A stretch of 64,000 nucleotides of DNA from Vibrio pacinii DSM 19139 (lineage in GTDB: Bacteria; Pseudomonadota; Gammaproteobacteria; Enterobacterales; Vibrionaceae), in the NCBI RefSeq assembly GCF_000711795.1, contig NZ_KL543978.1, forward strand, positions 87,826 to 151,825, read 5' to 3'. The translations under genes were made by a program, and so were the position numbers. The notes below the pieces were generated by a model. That model was not told the DNA's origin and did not search any database. It worked only from the letters and a program-made list of their open reading frames with translations. Below are positions 35,223-44,846 of this stretch, in pieces. Within the stretch, counting starts at the first letter, position 1, and every line of letters begins with the position of its first letter.

Positions 35223-35744
35223 CTATATTGTTGTCAAATGACTGTTGTTAAATTCTTGTTGCCACTGCTTAAAGATGGCCACTTGTTCAGCGATCAATTC
35301 ACGTTTGTCATTCCGACCAAGGTAGACTTTAAAAACGTTATTACCGGCTGGACAGAAAAAGCCAAAATAGTGGCTTTCACGTCCCATAAATGGCTTGCTG
35401 ACCAAGGCAACATGCTGGATGTTATCGAGTTTAAGATGACCATGTAGCTCACCTTCACTCCCGATTAGGTTGTAGTAACCACGAGCCAACTTGCCCTTTG
35501 GAAAAGGCGCTTTCACTTCAAAGATTGAACCAAACGAGTGAACAATCGTTGTTACTGGCCCAAAACCAACCAAATTTTCTAAGATCGCTTGTGCTTGAGC
35601 GCCATCGACAATCGCTGTCATTTCTGTTGGTAACGCCGCCACCACATCAAATTCTGACACACTCAGTTGTTGGGCCATCGCCGCAGGCAGCAACGTGGGG
35701 TCTTGCTCGAGTAATTTAGCCACTCGTTGTGATAATGAATCCAT
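35223..35744 (-). CDS. hutX: Haem carrier protein HutX
   Basis: 173 residues. HutX binds haem in the cytoplasm and hands it to HutZ. It matches the HutX/HuvX family along its length: VAALPTEMTAIVDG, GPVTTIVHSFGSIFEVKAPFPKGK, YYNLIGSEGELHGHLK and FMGRESHYFGFF. ATG 35744 with GGAA upstream. In other Vibrio hutW lies directly upstream of hutX; here it is absent. Confidence 0.95.
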   Translation of the reverse strand: MDSLSQRVAKLLEQDPTLLPAAMAQQLSVSEFDVVAALPTEMTAIVDGAQAQAILENLVGFGPVTTIVHSFGSIFEVKAPFPKGKLARGYYNLIGSEGELHGHLKLDNIQHVALVSKPFMGRESHYFGFFCPAGNNVFKVYLGRNDKRELIAEQVAIFKQWQQEFNNSHLTTI

Positions 35745-36062
35745 GAGTTATTCCAATTAAACAGCGACAACATAAGCGCGCTTTTTGTTGATGGTTAAAC
35801 TGTAGTCGTAATCGATTAGCATCGATATGGCAAGTCGCTCAAAACAAGCTGATGTGCTTCACTCAACAAAGATACAAGCTAACCAATTGATATATCGAAT
35901 ACTTTGATATGCATTGAACTTATAGTTCGCGCAGTTAACTTTGATTTGTCACTGATCATAAATTGCTATAAATACGAATGCAATTGATAATTGATATTAT
36001 TTGCATGTTGGGCAATAATTGACTTATCTTAGTCATCAAGGATTTGTAAAAGGCACAGTCAA
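35745..36062. other. 318-base control region between hutX and tonB
   Basis: Divergent promoter region of the haem locus. It carries a Fur-box-like sequence (listed separately) near the tonB side. No gene of 60 residues or more is here; in other Vibrio the hutW gene occupies this side of the locus. Confidence 0.7.
35986..36004. promoter_or_regulatory. Fur-box-like sequence upstream of tonB
   Basis: GATAATTGATATTATTTGC agrees with 12 of 19 bases of the Fur consensus. It lies about 60 bases before the tonB start in the divergent hutX/tonB region, so iron-dependent repression of both sides is plausible. Confidence 0.55.
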
Positions 36063-36794
36063 GTGAATATCAAACGATACACGATTGCCGCGAGTTTATC
36101 TCTGGCAGCCCACTCAATAGTCCTGTTCGTGGCGCACGAACCCAAGGCTTTCGCTATGCCTGTGGGTTCACAATCGACGTCGGTTTCACTTAACTTTAAG
36201 GCCATCGCTGCTCCGGTTAAGACCGAAACTGTGTTAGATCCCCAAAAAGCCAACACACCAGCACAGAGTCAGACTTTCGCACCTACCGCAACCGACCAGG
36301 TCGTAAAAAAATCGCCACCGATTAAGACCCAAAAACGAGAGAATAATACGCCCAATCAACCCAAGCTAGCGCCCCAACAAACCAAGGCTCAAGCACGAAC
36401 GAAGATGGCTACACCAAGCGAGAAGACCGAGCTACAAAAACCACAGGTCGATAAAAAGCAACCTGAGAAAACAACAAATCAGGTCGCAAATCGAGGCGTC
36501 ACCGCTGAACCAGTAATGATTGAAAATCCTTCGTTTTTATCTCGCCCTCGCGCCCCGCAATACCCAAGGATGGCGCGCAAACGAGGCATCGAAGGCGTGG
36601 CATTGTATGAGATATGGCTTGATAAGAATGGCCACCAAGTAAAGCAAGTATTGATTTCGTCATCCGGGGCCACCTTGCTCGATAAGTCAGCATTGGAGGC
36701 GATAAAAGATTGGAAATTCTCGCCCCATTCTGTTGATGGTCAAACCATGGCTCATCGCGTGCAAATCCCTATTCGCTTTAAATTGGATCGATAA
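36063..36794 (+). CDS. tonB: Energy transducer TonB
   Basis: 243 residues from GTG 36063, the only start near AAAGG. Uncleaved N-terminal membrane helix (TIAASLSLAAHSIVLFV with the SxxxH pattern: residues S and H are seen), a lysine/proline/glutamine-rich periplasmic linker about 60-150, and the TonB C-terminal domain about 160-243 (YPRMARKRGIEGVALYEIWLD and ALEAIKDWKFSP). TonB transfers proton-motive energy to outer-membrane receptors for haem and siderophores. It overlaps exbB start (TAATG), so it heads the operon tonB-exbB-exbD-hutBCD. Confidence 0.96.
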   Translation: MNIKRYTIAASLSLAAHSIVLFVAHEPKAFAMPVGSQSTSVSLNFKAIAAPVKTETVLDPQKANTPAQSQTFAPTATDQVVKKSPPIKTQKRENNTPNQPKLAPQQTKAQARTKMATPSEKTELQKPQVDKKQPEKTTNQVANRGVTAEPVMIENPSFLSRPRAPQYPRMARKRGIEGVALYEIWLDKNGHQVKQVLISSSGATLLDKSALEAIKDWKFSPHSVDGQTMAHRVQIPIRFKLDR

Positions 36795-37498
36795 TGGAAC
36801 AGATACAACTTTTACAACAGCAACTGGGCTTAATGACCTGGCCGTTGATCGTGTGCTCAGCACTCACCTTAATGATCATCGTTGAACGACTCTTTCAAGT
36901 TTTGATTAGCTTAGGCGTAGGCAAACGTGCCATTGGCCAACAGCTGCAACAGATTTCCCCGGCCGACAGCCAGCAAATTGAAACTCTGGCTGAAATGATG
37001 TCAACCAAACGACCATTGTTATACAAAGGTGTCGCCATGTTATTGGCTCATCACGCTTTTGCCAAAACACTGCGTGAAGACGCGGCAGGAATGTGGCTAC
37101 AAGAGAAACGTCACCAGTTACACTCTGGCTTGCGTTTATTGACTTTAATTGGCGTGCTCAGCCCACTGATCGGTTTACTGGGAACCGTACTTGGATTAAT
37201 AGAGATGTTTAAAGGCGTTGCCGCGTCATCTGGCAACATCACCCCCAATGATTTAGCAGAAGGACTAGGCATCGCAATGCGCACTACCGCGGCGGGCTTG
37301 ATGGTTGCTCTGCCTGCCATTACTGCCGCTCAGCTGTTCGGCTTGTGGGCAGACAAAGTCATAGCGAAGCTCGAACACACGCTCAATTATGTCAATTTAT
37401 GGCTAGAAGGCATCCATTGGCAACCCGCCCCAACTTCGCTGACGGATGTTATACCGCCAAGCGACAATGATCTCATCAGCACAGAAGCGTCATTATGA
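36794..37498 (+). CDS. exbB: ExbB, proton-channel subunit for TonB
   Basis: 234 residues of the MotA/TolQ/ExbB family. First helix LGLMTWPLIVCSALTLMIIVERLFQ, then a cytoplasmic loop, then paired helices with GVLSPLIGLLGTVLGLIEMFKGVA and AEGLGIAMRTTAAGLMVALPAIT. Short form of ExbB, without the long N-terminal part of some. ATG overlaps the tonB stop. Confidence 0.95.
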   Translation: MEQIQLLQQQLGLMTWPLIVCSALTLMIIVERLFQVLISLGVGKRAIGQQLQQISPADSQQIETLAEMMSTKRPLLYKGVAMLLAHHAFAKTLREDAAGMWLQEKRHQLHSGLRLLTLIGVLSPLIGLLGTVLGLIEMFKGVAASSGNITPNDLAEGLGIAMRTTAAGLMVALPAITAAQLFGLWADKVIAKLEHTLNYVNLWLEGIHWQPAPTSLTDVIPPSDNDLISTEASL

Positions 37499-37905
37499 TC
37501 AAAGCACCTAAAAGCGACACTCTAATGAGCTTTAGCCCTGATCTCACTCCGTTGCTAGACATCATCTTCATTGTCATGGTGTTCTTAATGCTTACCGCCG
37601 CAGTGAAGCTTGAATCGTTAGAAGTGGATCTGCCTGCAACCGATTCGCCGGTTACGTCAGCCGTAGAAAGTGATTCGTTAACCATTAATATTCTGGCTGA
37701 CCAACCGCACTGGGCCATTAATGGCAAAACATATATTGACTGGCAGAACTTTACCCTTGCTCTGCTCGAAGAACACCATGCAAAACAGCAGTCGATTGCA
37801 ATCGCCGCCGATAAAACCGCGGATGTACAACACCTAGTCAAATTACTTGGATTCTTGCAACAAAATGGGATTCAAGCCACCCAACTTTTAACCGAAGAAA
37901 AATAA
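37495..37905 (+). CDS. exbD: ExbD, proton-channel subunit for TonB
   Basis: 136 residues. N-terminal helix with the proton-carrying Asp in LTPLLDIIFIVMVFLML, then a periplasmic domain of the ExbD/TolR fold (VDLPATDSPVT and QSIAIAADKTADVQHLVKLL). ATG overlaps the exbB stop by ATGA. Confidence 0.96.
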   Translation: MIKAPKSDTLMSFSPDLTPLLDIIFIVMVFLMLTAAVKLESLEVDLPATDSPVTSAVESDSLTINILADQPHWAINGKTYIDWQNFTLALLEEHHAKQQSIAIAADKTADVQHLVKLLGFLQQNGIQATQLLTEEK

Positions 37906-37919
37906 TAGTCGAGTCTATC

Positions 37920-38765
37920 ATGTTCAATTCACGTTTATTCACCCTCTCAAGTACATTACTTTTGCTGGTATTTTCCATCACTTCTTTTGCTAGTGAGCGC
38001 ATCATTAGTGCCGGTAGCACCGTGACAGAGTTGCTGTTCGCCTTAAACCAGCAAAAAAAATTGATCGCGGTTGATGTCACGAGTGACATTCCGCAAGGGT
38101 TATCATTGCCAACCATTGGCTACCATCGTCAACTGTCTGCGGAAGGGTTGCTCGCGCTGGGCGCGACACGATTAATTGGCTCAGATGAGATGGGGCCGAA
38201 AACCGCACTCAGCCAACTTCGCGCAGCAGGGGTCAGCGTAGATATCATTAACACTGAACCAACGCCTCAAGGGTTGTTAGCGCGTATTGATGACATTGCA
38301 GCCATCACTGGCGCCGAGCAGCAAGCTTTGCAGTTAAAAGCACAAGTGAATCAGCAACTCGACACTTTAGCAGCTAATAAACATCCGCTCGGCACGAGCA
38401 AAAAAGTCCTGTTTTTACTGCTTCACGAAGGTCGACCAGCGAACGTTGCAGGCGCGAACACCACACCCAACACGATCATTGAACTCGCAGGTGGCGTGAA
38501 TCCAGCGGCGAAAACACTCTCCTCGTATAAACCCTTATCCACCGAAGCCATGATTGAAATGCAGCCTGACGTCATTTTGGTTAGTGGACGCAGTTATAAA
38601 GCTCTCGGTGGCGCAGATGAAATTCTCAAAAAAATGCCGATGCTTGCCGCAACACCCGCGGGTAAGAACAGACAATTTATCCAAGTCGATGGACACGCAT
38701 TGGTGGGCGGCCTCGGTCTAAAAAGCTTGGCTGAAGCACAGCGTATCAGCGCGCAGCTTCACTAA
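37920..38765 (+). CDS. hutB: Haem ABC transporter, periplasmic binding protein HutB
   Basis: 281 residues. Signal peptide LFTLSSTLLLLVFSITSFA (cut near 23), then the class III binding-protein fold (cobalamin/haem type) with the opening SERIISAGSTVTELLFAL and GANTTPNTIIELAGGVNPA. Presents periplasmic haem to HutC. Starts 14 bases after exbD. Confidence 0.94.
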   Translation: MFNSRLFTLSSTLLLLVFSITSFASERIISAGSTVTELLFALNQQKKLIAVDVTSDIPQGLSLPTIGYHRQLSAEGLLALGATRLIGSDEMGPKTALSQLRAAGVSVDIINTEPTPQGLLARIDDIAAITGAEQQALQLKAQVNQQLDTLAANKHPLGTSKKVLFLLLHEGRPANVAGANTTPNTIIELAGGVNPAAKTLSSYKPLSTEAMIEMQPDVILVSGRSYKALGGADEILKKMPMLAATPAGKNRQFIQVDGHALVGGLGLKSLAEAQRISAQLH

Positions 38766-38777
38766 CGAGAGATTAAA

Positions 38778-39815
38778 ATGTTATTACGTCGACTTCCACT
38801 ACGCTACCTGATGATTCTATTTAGCAGTATTTTGCTGCTCGCCGCGATAAGTTCAGTGACCGTCGGGCCGATGAACATCACTTTGTGGCAAAGTGTGCAA
38901 AGCCTGTTATTTCACTCCGAGCAGTTAGCGCCACACATCAACTTAGTGGTTCACGATATTCGCCTGCCGAGAACATTGTTATGTATGTTGGTTGGCGCCA
39001 TCCTCGCGATATGTGGCACTGTCATGCAGGGGCTATTTCGTAACCCACTGGCAGAGCCCGGTATTATTGGTGTGTCCGCAGGAGCCTCACTCGGCGCCGC
39101 ACTAGCGATTGTGTTGTTTAGCGATATCTTCCAGCACTACCCACAACTGATGAATCTTGCGGCTGTTCCACTGTTTGCTTTTCTTGGCGGCGCTTTGACG
39201 ACCCTGCTAGTTTACCAACTAGGCACGAGTAAAATGGGCACATCAGTCACCATTATGCTACTCGCTGGTGTCGCAATTAGTGCCTTGTCTGGTGCGGGGA
39301 TTGGTTATCTGAATTTTGTTGCTGATGATCAGATGCTGCGCGATTTGTCTTTATGGTCAATGGGGTCACTCGCTGGTGCAAACTTGTCTAGTCTTATTCT
39401 TTGCACGATAACACTGAGTCTTTTACTGACAATTTTTATTGCAAAGTCAACGGCTCTTAATGCGTTATTACTTGGTGAAGCCGAAGCATATCATTTAGGC
39501 ATTCCACTCCAAAAACTCAAGCGTCAACTGATTTTACTTACGGCGGTAGGCGTTGGCGTTACCGTCAGCGTCGCAGGGATGATAGGTTTCATTGGTCTAG
39601 TTATTCCCCATCTTGGCAGGATGATTTCAGGGCCCAATCATACCTCGTTGCTACCGATTTCAGCCTTGCTGGGCGCACTGCTGCTTACCGGCGCGGATAT
39701 GATTTCACGCATTGCACTTTCCCCTGCAGAGCTTCCGGTTGGCATTGTGACCGCACTGGTTGGTGCACCATTTTTTATCTATTTACTGTTTCAGCAAAAA
39801 GGAAAAATACTCTGA
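38778..39815 (+). CDS. hutC: Haem ABC transporter permease HutC
   Basis: 345 residues, about ten membrane helices, FecCD/BtuC-type permease. Signature sites: DIRLPRTLLCMLVGAILAICGTVMQG near the start and GMIGFIGLVIPHLGRMISG near the end, the latter docking the ATPase. Works as a dimer in the inner membrane. Starts 12 bases after hutB and overlaps hutD (TGATG). Confidence 0.95.
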   Translation: MLLRRLPLRYLMILFSSILLLAAISSVTVGPMNITLWQSVQSLLFHSEQLAPHINLVVHDIRLPRTLLCMLVGAILAICGTVMQGLFRNPLAEPGIIGVSAGASLGAALAIVLFSDIFQHYPQLMNLAAVPLFAFLGGALTTLLVYQLGTSKMGTSVTIMLLAGVAISALSGAGIGYLNFVADDQMLRDLSLWSMGSLAGANLSSLILCTITLSLLLTIFIAKSTALNALLLGEAEAYHLGIPLQKLKRQLILLTAVGVGVTVSVAGMIGFIGLVIPHLGRMISGPNHTSLLPISALLGALLLTGADMISRIALSPAELPVGIVTALVGAPFFIYLLFQQKGKIL

Positions 39816-40597
39816 TGAGTGCCATTGCGTTATCCGGTCGTCATCTGTCGATGACTTTTGCTGGCCGAGCTGTGTTAAACGCCATTGATATCGACATACG
39901 CTGTGGAGAAGTGACCGCACTGCTTGGCCCTAATGGTGCAGGCAAAAGCACCTTACTTAAGCTGCTCAGCGGCGAGATTCCCTCAACGGGTGATATACGC
40001 TATTTCGATGTACCTCGCCAGCAATGGCCTGCCAATCTTCTGGCTCAACATCTTGCTATGTTGCCGCAACATAGCACCTTGAGTTTTCCTTTTTTGGCCC
40101 ATGAAGTCGTTGAACTTGGCGCGATCCCGCTCAAACTCACCAACAGTGCGACTCGCGCTGTGGCCGAGAAATACATGCGTTTAACCGATGTATGGCACCT
40201 TGCCAAGCGACTCTACCCCTCACTATCTGGAGGCGAAAAACAGCGGCTGCACTTAGCTCGGGTCTTAGTTCAACTTGAAAAATCCACCGATAAAAAGATC
40301 CTCATGCTCGATGAACCAACATCAGCGCTGGATTTATCTCATCAACAGAATACGCTTAAAATCGCCCGTCGATTAGCTACCGAGTCCAATGCGGCGGTGG
40401 TAGTCGTATTACATGACCTTAACCTCGCCGCGCAGTATGCTGACCGCATGGTCATTTTACGCAACGGAGATATTGTCTGTGACGCACCTCCAAAACAAGC
40501 ACTTACTGTGGCTATGCTCAAACATGTCTATGACTACAACGCCATAGTGACAACGCATCCAACGTTAGGGTTCCCGCAGATTCATCCTGACAACTAA
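39815..40597 (+). CDS. hutD: Haem ABC transporter ATPase HutD
   Basis: 260 residues. Walker A LLGPNGAGKSTLLKL, signature LSGGEKQRLHLARVL, Walker B ILMLDEPTSALD, and the switch histidine in VVVLHDLNLA. Fully consensus ABC ATPase, in contrast to the secretion ATPases at the window start. Provides the energy for haem import through HutC. ATG overlaps the hutC stop. Confidence 0.96.
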   Translation: MSAIALSGRHLSMTFAGRAVLNAIDIDIRCGEVTALLGPNGAGKSTLLKLLSGEIPSTGDIRYFDVPRQQWPANLLAQHLAMLPQHSTLSFPFLAHEVVELGAIPLKLTNSATRAVAEKYMRLTDVWHLAKRLYPSLSGGEKQRLHLARVLVQLEKSTDKKILMLDEPTSALDLSHQQNTLKIARRLATESNAAVVVVLHDLNLAAQYADRMVILRNGDIVCDAPPKQALTVAMLKHVYDYNAIVTTHPTLGFPQIHPDN

Positions 40598-40658
40598 TCA
40601 GTAAGCTGGGCAAAGCTTAACTATACTCTTGACTGAATACGTAACAAAAGGGACAACC

Positions 40659-41396
40659 ATGCTGCACTTTGCCCACAGACTAATGCTCGTTGTGACCCTA
40701 GTTATTGGTGTTAATGTTTTCGCGCACACCTTTAACGACATCCCCCTGTTAAAAGTGTGCGGTGATGCGGTTGACTGGCGCCCTTACATTTATCAAGAAG
40801 ACGGTGAAGTAAAAGGGTTTGATAAACAAGTGCTCGACCAAGCACTAGGGCGGCATGGCATTGACTATGAAATGACAATGACCTCATGGTCACGCTGCCT
40901 TAAAGGTACCAAGACGGGCAGTTTTGATCTATCCGTTAGCGCATCTTACAGTGAAGAACGAGTGCAGGATTATCTCTACACCGAGTGGTACTACACCGTT
41001 ACCCCCTACTACTTGTTTTCAGTTAAGCATTTTCCTGATGGTTTGGTTATCTCCAACGTTGACGATTTAAACAACTACAAAGTCTGCGGCAATCACAACT
41101 ATAACTACTCAGATTTTGAGCTAACCACGATCGAACGCTCAGGACACACGATTCAACACTCTTTAAATCAGTTGGAAACCGGTGAGTGCGAGGTCTATAT
41201 TAGCTGGGCTGAGATATTGACTGGCAATAAAAATCCACGAGGGGAATCCTATCTCAAAGATGACATCATGTCTTTGGCGGTCCCCAACATGGAACCGCAC
41301 AAATTTTATATGTTGATCTCTCGTCAGCTCGAGAGTGCCCCTACTCTGAAAACGTTACTCGACAACTACTTCCGTTTGATACGAGAGCAGAATTAG
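40659..41396 (+). CDS. Periplasmic solute-binding protein, family 3 type
   Basis: 245 residues from ATG 40659 with AAGGGA upstream. Signal peptide RLMLVVTLVIGVNVFA, then the SBP_bac_3 fold (KVCGDAVDWRPYIYQEDGEVKGFDKQVLDQAL). It carries several Cys residues, likely a disulphide. Amino-acid-binding relatives exist, but the ligand is not assigned. No transporter gene adjoins. Its end overlaps that of ppsR by 4 bases in opposite orientation. Confidence 0.85.
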   Translation: MLHFAHRLMLVVTLVIGVNVFAHTFNDIPLLKVCGDAVDWRPYIYQEDGEVKGFDKQVLDQALGRHGIDYEMTMTSWSRCLKGTKTGSFDLSVSASYSEERVQDYLYTEWYYTVTPYYLFSVKHFPDGLVISNVDDLNNYKVCGNHNYNYSDFELTTIERSGHTIQHSLNQLETGECEVYISWAEILTGNKNPRGESYLKDDIMSLAVPNMEPHKFYMLISRQLESAPTLKTLLDNYFRLIREQN

Positions 41397-42226
41397 AGCA
41401 AACGACGCCTAAGACCGGTTCTCTCAAGTACCCGCGTTGAAATCTCTTCAACTGAGAGTGCTGAGGTATTGATATAAGGAATCGCTTCACGGCGAAACAG
41501 CGCTTCGACGGTTTGTAATTCATGCAGACACTGCTCGTTGCTCGCATAGTCACTGCCAGCTAAACGATTTTGACGAATCTGTGTCAATCGCTCGGGATTA
41601 ATGGTCAAGCCAAACAATTTATGACGATGAATTTCAAACTCAGGTAGCAGCTTCATGCGTGCTAAATCGTCATCGATAAATGGGTAGTTCACAACGCGTA
41701 GCCCAAACTGCATTGCCATGTATAAACTCGTTGGCGTTTTGCCACTGCGTGATACGCCAAGCAGTATAATGTCTGCCTCTTCAAGTCCTTTGAGGGTGAT
41801 GCCATCATCGTGCGCTAAGGTGTACTCAATCGCAGCAATTCGATCGAAATACTTCACGCTATCGCGCCCGACACTTCGTGAGCGCTGCAACTTAGGTTTG
41901 GGGGCTAATTGAATATCATCTTGTACTCGCTGCACAATACTTTCGAGCACATCATAACCATAGCAGTGAGACGCCAATAGCTTTTGTCGCAGCTGTGGGA
42001 TCACCAGAGAGAAAAACACCAACGGTTTCACGCCGTGAGTTTGGTAGGAAGTTTCAATTTCTTTGATCAGGTCAGCCAATTTATCTTCACTTTCAACAAA
42101 CGGGAAGGTTTTTTCATTGGCTTTAAACGGAAATTGACCCAAAACAACATGGCCTAATGTCTCACATGTTATGGCCGTTCCATCAGAAACATAGAACACA
42201 TCACGACTTTGACTTTCAATTTGCAT
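41393..42226 (-). CDS. ppsR: PEP synthase regulatory protein (kinase/pyrophosphorylase)
   Basis: 277 residues of the DUF299 family. It turns PEP synthase off by ADP-dependent phosphorylation of its catalytic-loop threonine and on by Pi-dependent dephosphorylation. P-loop GVSRSGKTPTSLYMA, start VFYVSDGTAITCETLGH and C-terminal SALSVEEISTRVLERTG are as in the family. It is divergent from ppsA, its substrate. ATG 42226. Confidence 0.95.
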   Translation of the reverse strand: MQIESQSRDVFYVSDGTAITCETLGHVVLGQFPFKANEKTFPFVESEDKLADLIKEIETSYQTHGVKPLVFFSLVIPQLRQKLLASHCYGYDVLESIVQRVQDDIQLAPKPKLQRSRSVGRDSVKYFDRIAAIEYTLAHDDGITLKGLEEADIILLGVSRSGKTPTSLYMAMQFGLRVVNYPFIDDDLARMKLLPEFEIHRHKLFGLTINPERLTQIRQNRLAGSDYASNEQCLHELQTVEALFRREAIPYINTSALSVEEISTRVLERTGLRRRLL

Positions 42227-42399
42227 TTTATTTTAAACTTTAAAATTCTTTTGAGTAGGATAGTCGACATAATATCGATAATAAAACCTGGCTGACTGTT
42301 ACGTCCCCCACAGCTTTAAAAATTCTTGGTGAATTTTTTTGTGCTTTTACGTAATCGTTTGCCTTTAATCCCTACGCTGCAATGTTTCTGGAGAAGTAC

Positions 42400-44769
42400 A
42401 TGCAAAAGAACACCCTCTGGTTCGATGGTCTATCGATGGAAGATGTCGACAAAGTCGGCGGAAAAAACGCATCACTTGGTGAAATGGTTTCAAACCTAGC
42501 CAATGCTGGAGTGTCTGTGCCGAATGGCTTTGCCACCACTTCCTATGCGTTCAATCAATTCTTAGATTTTGAAGGATTGGACAATCGCATCCACCAACTG
42601 CTCGATGAACTAGACGTTGACGATGTAGAAGCCCTGCGCAAGACAGGTGCCATCATACGTCAATGGGTATTAGAAGCCCCATTCCCTGCGGAACTCGAAC
42701 AAGATATCCGCGACAACTACCAAACACTGATTGAAGGCAATGACGAATTATCAGTCGCGGTGCGCTCTTCAGCGACAGCCGAAGACTTACCAGATGCTTC
42801 GTTTGCAGGTCAACAAGAGACCTTCCTTAATGTCAAAGGCATTGAGGCAGTGCTAGAAGCGACCAAGCATGTCTACGCTTCCCTGTTTAACGACCGCGCG
42901 ATCTCTTATCGCGTTCACCAAGGTTTCGACCACCGCGGCATCGCGTTATCGGCGGGCATCCAACGTATGGTGCGCTCTGATAAAGCCTCATCTGGTGTGA
43001 TGTTTACCCTCGATACCGAATCTGGTTTCGATCAAGTAGTCTTCATCACTTCATCGTGGGGACTGGGTGAAATGGTTGTACAAGGCGCGGTTAACCCTGA
43101 TGAGTTTTACGTCCATAAGCCAATGCTTGAAGTGGGTCAACATCCAATCGTGAAAAAAACATTTGGTTCAAAGCTCATCAAGATGATCTACTCCACCAAT
43201 CAAGAAATTGGTAAGCAAGTCGACATCATTGACACCTGCGAGCAAGAGCGTAACCAGTTCTCTCTAAACGATGAAGAGATCAAAGAGCTGGCTAAACAAG
43301 CCATGATCATTGAAAAACACTACCAACGTCCAATGGACATTGAGTGGGCCAAAGATGGCATTGATGGCAAGCTATACATAGTTCAAGCCCGCCCAGAGAC
43401 GGTTTGCTCTCAAAACGAACAAAACGTTATCGAGCGTTACGAGCTTAACAACAAAGCAGAAGTATTGATTGAAGGTCGCGCTATTGGCCAGCGTATTGGC
43501 TCAGGCATTGTGCGCTTAGTCGATTCATTGGATCAAATGTCACTGGTGCAAGAAGGCGATGTTTTAGTGACTGACATGACCGACCCAGACTGGGAACCGG
43601 TGATGAAAAAAGCCTCGGCGATTGTCACTAACCGTGGTGGTCGTACTTGCCACGCGGCAATCATTGCTCGTGAATTGGGTATTCCCGCTATCGTTGGCTG
43701 CGGTCACGCAACCTCAAGCCTCAGTGACGGTATGACAATCACGGTTTCTTGCGCAGAAGGCGAAACGGGGTATGTTTATCAAGGCGAATTAGACTTTGAG
43801 GTCAAGCGCTCTGCGGTTGATGAGCTGCCGATGCTGCCAACTAAAGTCATGATGAACGTTGGCAACCCAGATCGTGCCTTCGACTTTGCACAAATTCCAA
43901 ATGAAGGCGTAGGCCTTGCTCGTCTGGAGTTCATCATTAACAAAATGATTGGTATTCACCCGAAAGCGCTACTTAACTTTGAACAACAAAGCGATGAGAT
44001 AAAAACAGAGATCACCCAGCGTATTCGCGGTTACCAAGATCCTATCGACTTTTATGTCAGCAAGCTTACCGAAGGTATCGCCACCATCGCCGCCGCTTTC
44101 TGGCCGAAACGCGTGATTGTTCGTATGTCGGATTTTAAATCGAACGAATACAGCAATCTTGTCGGTGGACAAGGGTATGAGCCACATGAAGAGAACCCAA
44201 TGCTTGGTTTCCGTGGCGCCTCTCGTTACATTTCTCCGGCGTTTGAAGATTGTTTCGAGCTAGAAACACAAGCCATTAAACGTGTGCGCAATGAAATGGG
44301 GCTGAAAAATGTCGAGGTCATGATTCCTTTCGTGCGCACACCGAGTGAAGCGGCATCGGTAATTGATCTATTGGCTAAATTCGATCTACGTCGAGGAGAC
44401 CAAGGTCTAAAAGTGATCATGATGTGTGAGCTACCATCCAATGCTATTCTGGCGGATGAGTTCCTCAAGTACTTTGATGGCTTCTCGATCGGCTCAAACG
44501 ACATGACTCAGCTAACACTGGGCCTTGATCGTGACTCAGGCGACGTTGCGCACCTGTTTGATGAACGTAATCCAGCGGTGAAAGCCATGTTGAAGATGGC
44601 CATTGACGCCGCAACTAAAGCGGGCAAATACGTCGGTATTTGTGGTCAAGGTCCATCGGACCACGAAGACCTCGCTGAATGGTTGATGGCTCAGGGTATT
44701 AGCTCAGTGTCACTCAACCCCGATACCGTGATTGATACCTGGTTAAAACTTGGCAAAGCAGCTAAGTAA
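42400..44769 (+). CDS. ppsA: Phosphoenolpyruvate synthase
   Basis: 789 residues from ATG 42400, with GGAG 8 bases upstream (an ATG at 42382 is also in frame). Makes PEP, AMP and phosphate from pyruvate, ATP and water in gluconeogenesis. N-terminal ATP-grasp domain (VGGKNASLGEM), the phosphohistidine domain with TNRGGRTCHAAIIARELGIPAIVG (catalytic His in the GGRTCHAA motif, the threonine is the PpsR target), and C-terminal PEP-binding barrel with IGSNDMTQLTLGLDRDSG and GICGQGPSDH. Full length. Divergent from ppsR. Confidence 0.97.
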   Translation: MQKNTLWFDGLSMEDVDKVGGKNASLGEMVSNLANAGVSVPNGFATTSYAFNQFLDFEGLDNRIHQLLDELDVDDVEALRKTGAIIRQWVLEAPFPAELEQDIRDNYQTLIEGNDELSVAVRSSATAEDLPDASFAGQQETFLNVKGIEAVLEATKHVYASLFNDRAISYRVHQGFDHRGIALSAGIQRMVRSDKASSGVMFTLDTESGFDQVVFITSSWGLGEMVVQGAVNPDEFYVHKPMLEVGQHPIVKKTFGSKLIKMIYSTNQEIGKQVDIIDTCEQERNQFSLNDEEIKELAKQAMIIEKHYQRPMDIEWAKDGIDGKLYIVQARPETVCSQNEQNVIERYELNNKAEVLIEGRAIGQRIGSGIVRLVDSLDQMSLVQEGDVLVTDMTDPDWEPVMKKASAIVTNRGGRTCHAAIIARELGIPAIVGCGHATSSLSDGMTITVSCAEGETGYVYQGELDFEVKRSAVDELPMLPTKVMMNVGNPDRAFDFAQIPNEGVGLARLEFIINKMIGIHPKALLNFEQQSDEIKTEITQRIRGYQDPIDFYVSKLTEGIATIAAAFWPKRVIVRMSDFKSNEYSNLVGGQGYEPHEENPMLGFRGASRYISPAFEDCFELETQAIKRVRNEMGLKNVEVMIPFVRTPSEAASVIDLLAKFDLRRGDQGLKVIMMCELPSNAILADEFLKYFDGFSIGSNDMTQLTLGLDRDSGDVAHLFDERNPAVKAMLKMAIDAATKAGKYVGICGQGPSDHEDLAEWLMAQGISSVSLNPDTVIDTWLKLGKAAK

Positions 44770-44782
44770 CTAGCGATAAAAC

Positions 44783-44809
44783 AAAGGCTTCCGTGGGGAA
44801 GCCTTTTTA
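44783..44809 (+). terminator. Terminator after ppsA
   Basis: AAAGGCTTCC (44783-44792) pairs with GGAAGCCTTT (44797-44806) and T tract follows. It can also serve the convergent peptidase gene to its right. Confidence 0.9.
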
Positions 44810-44846
44810 TTTTGTCTAATCATTTAAAACTGATAACTAGTGTCAA

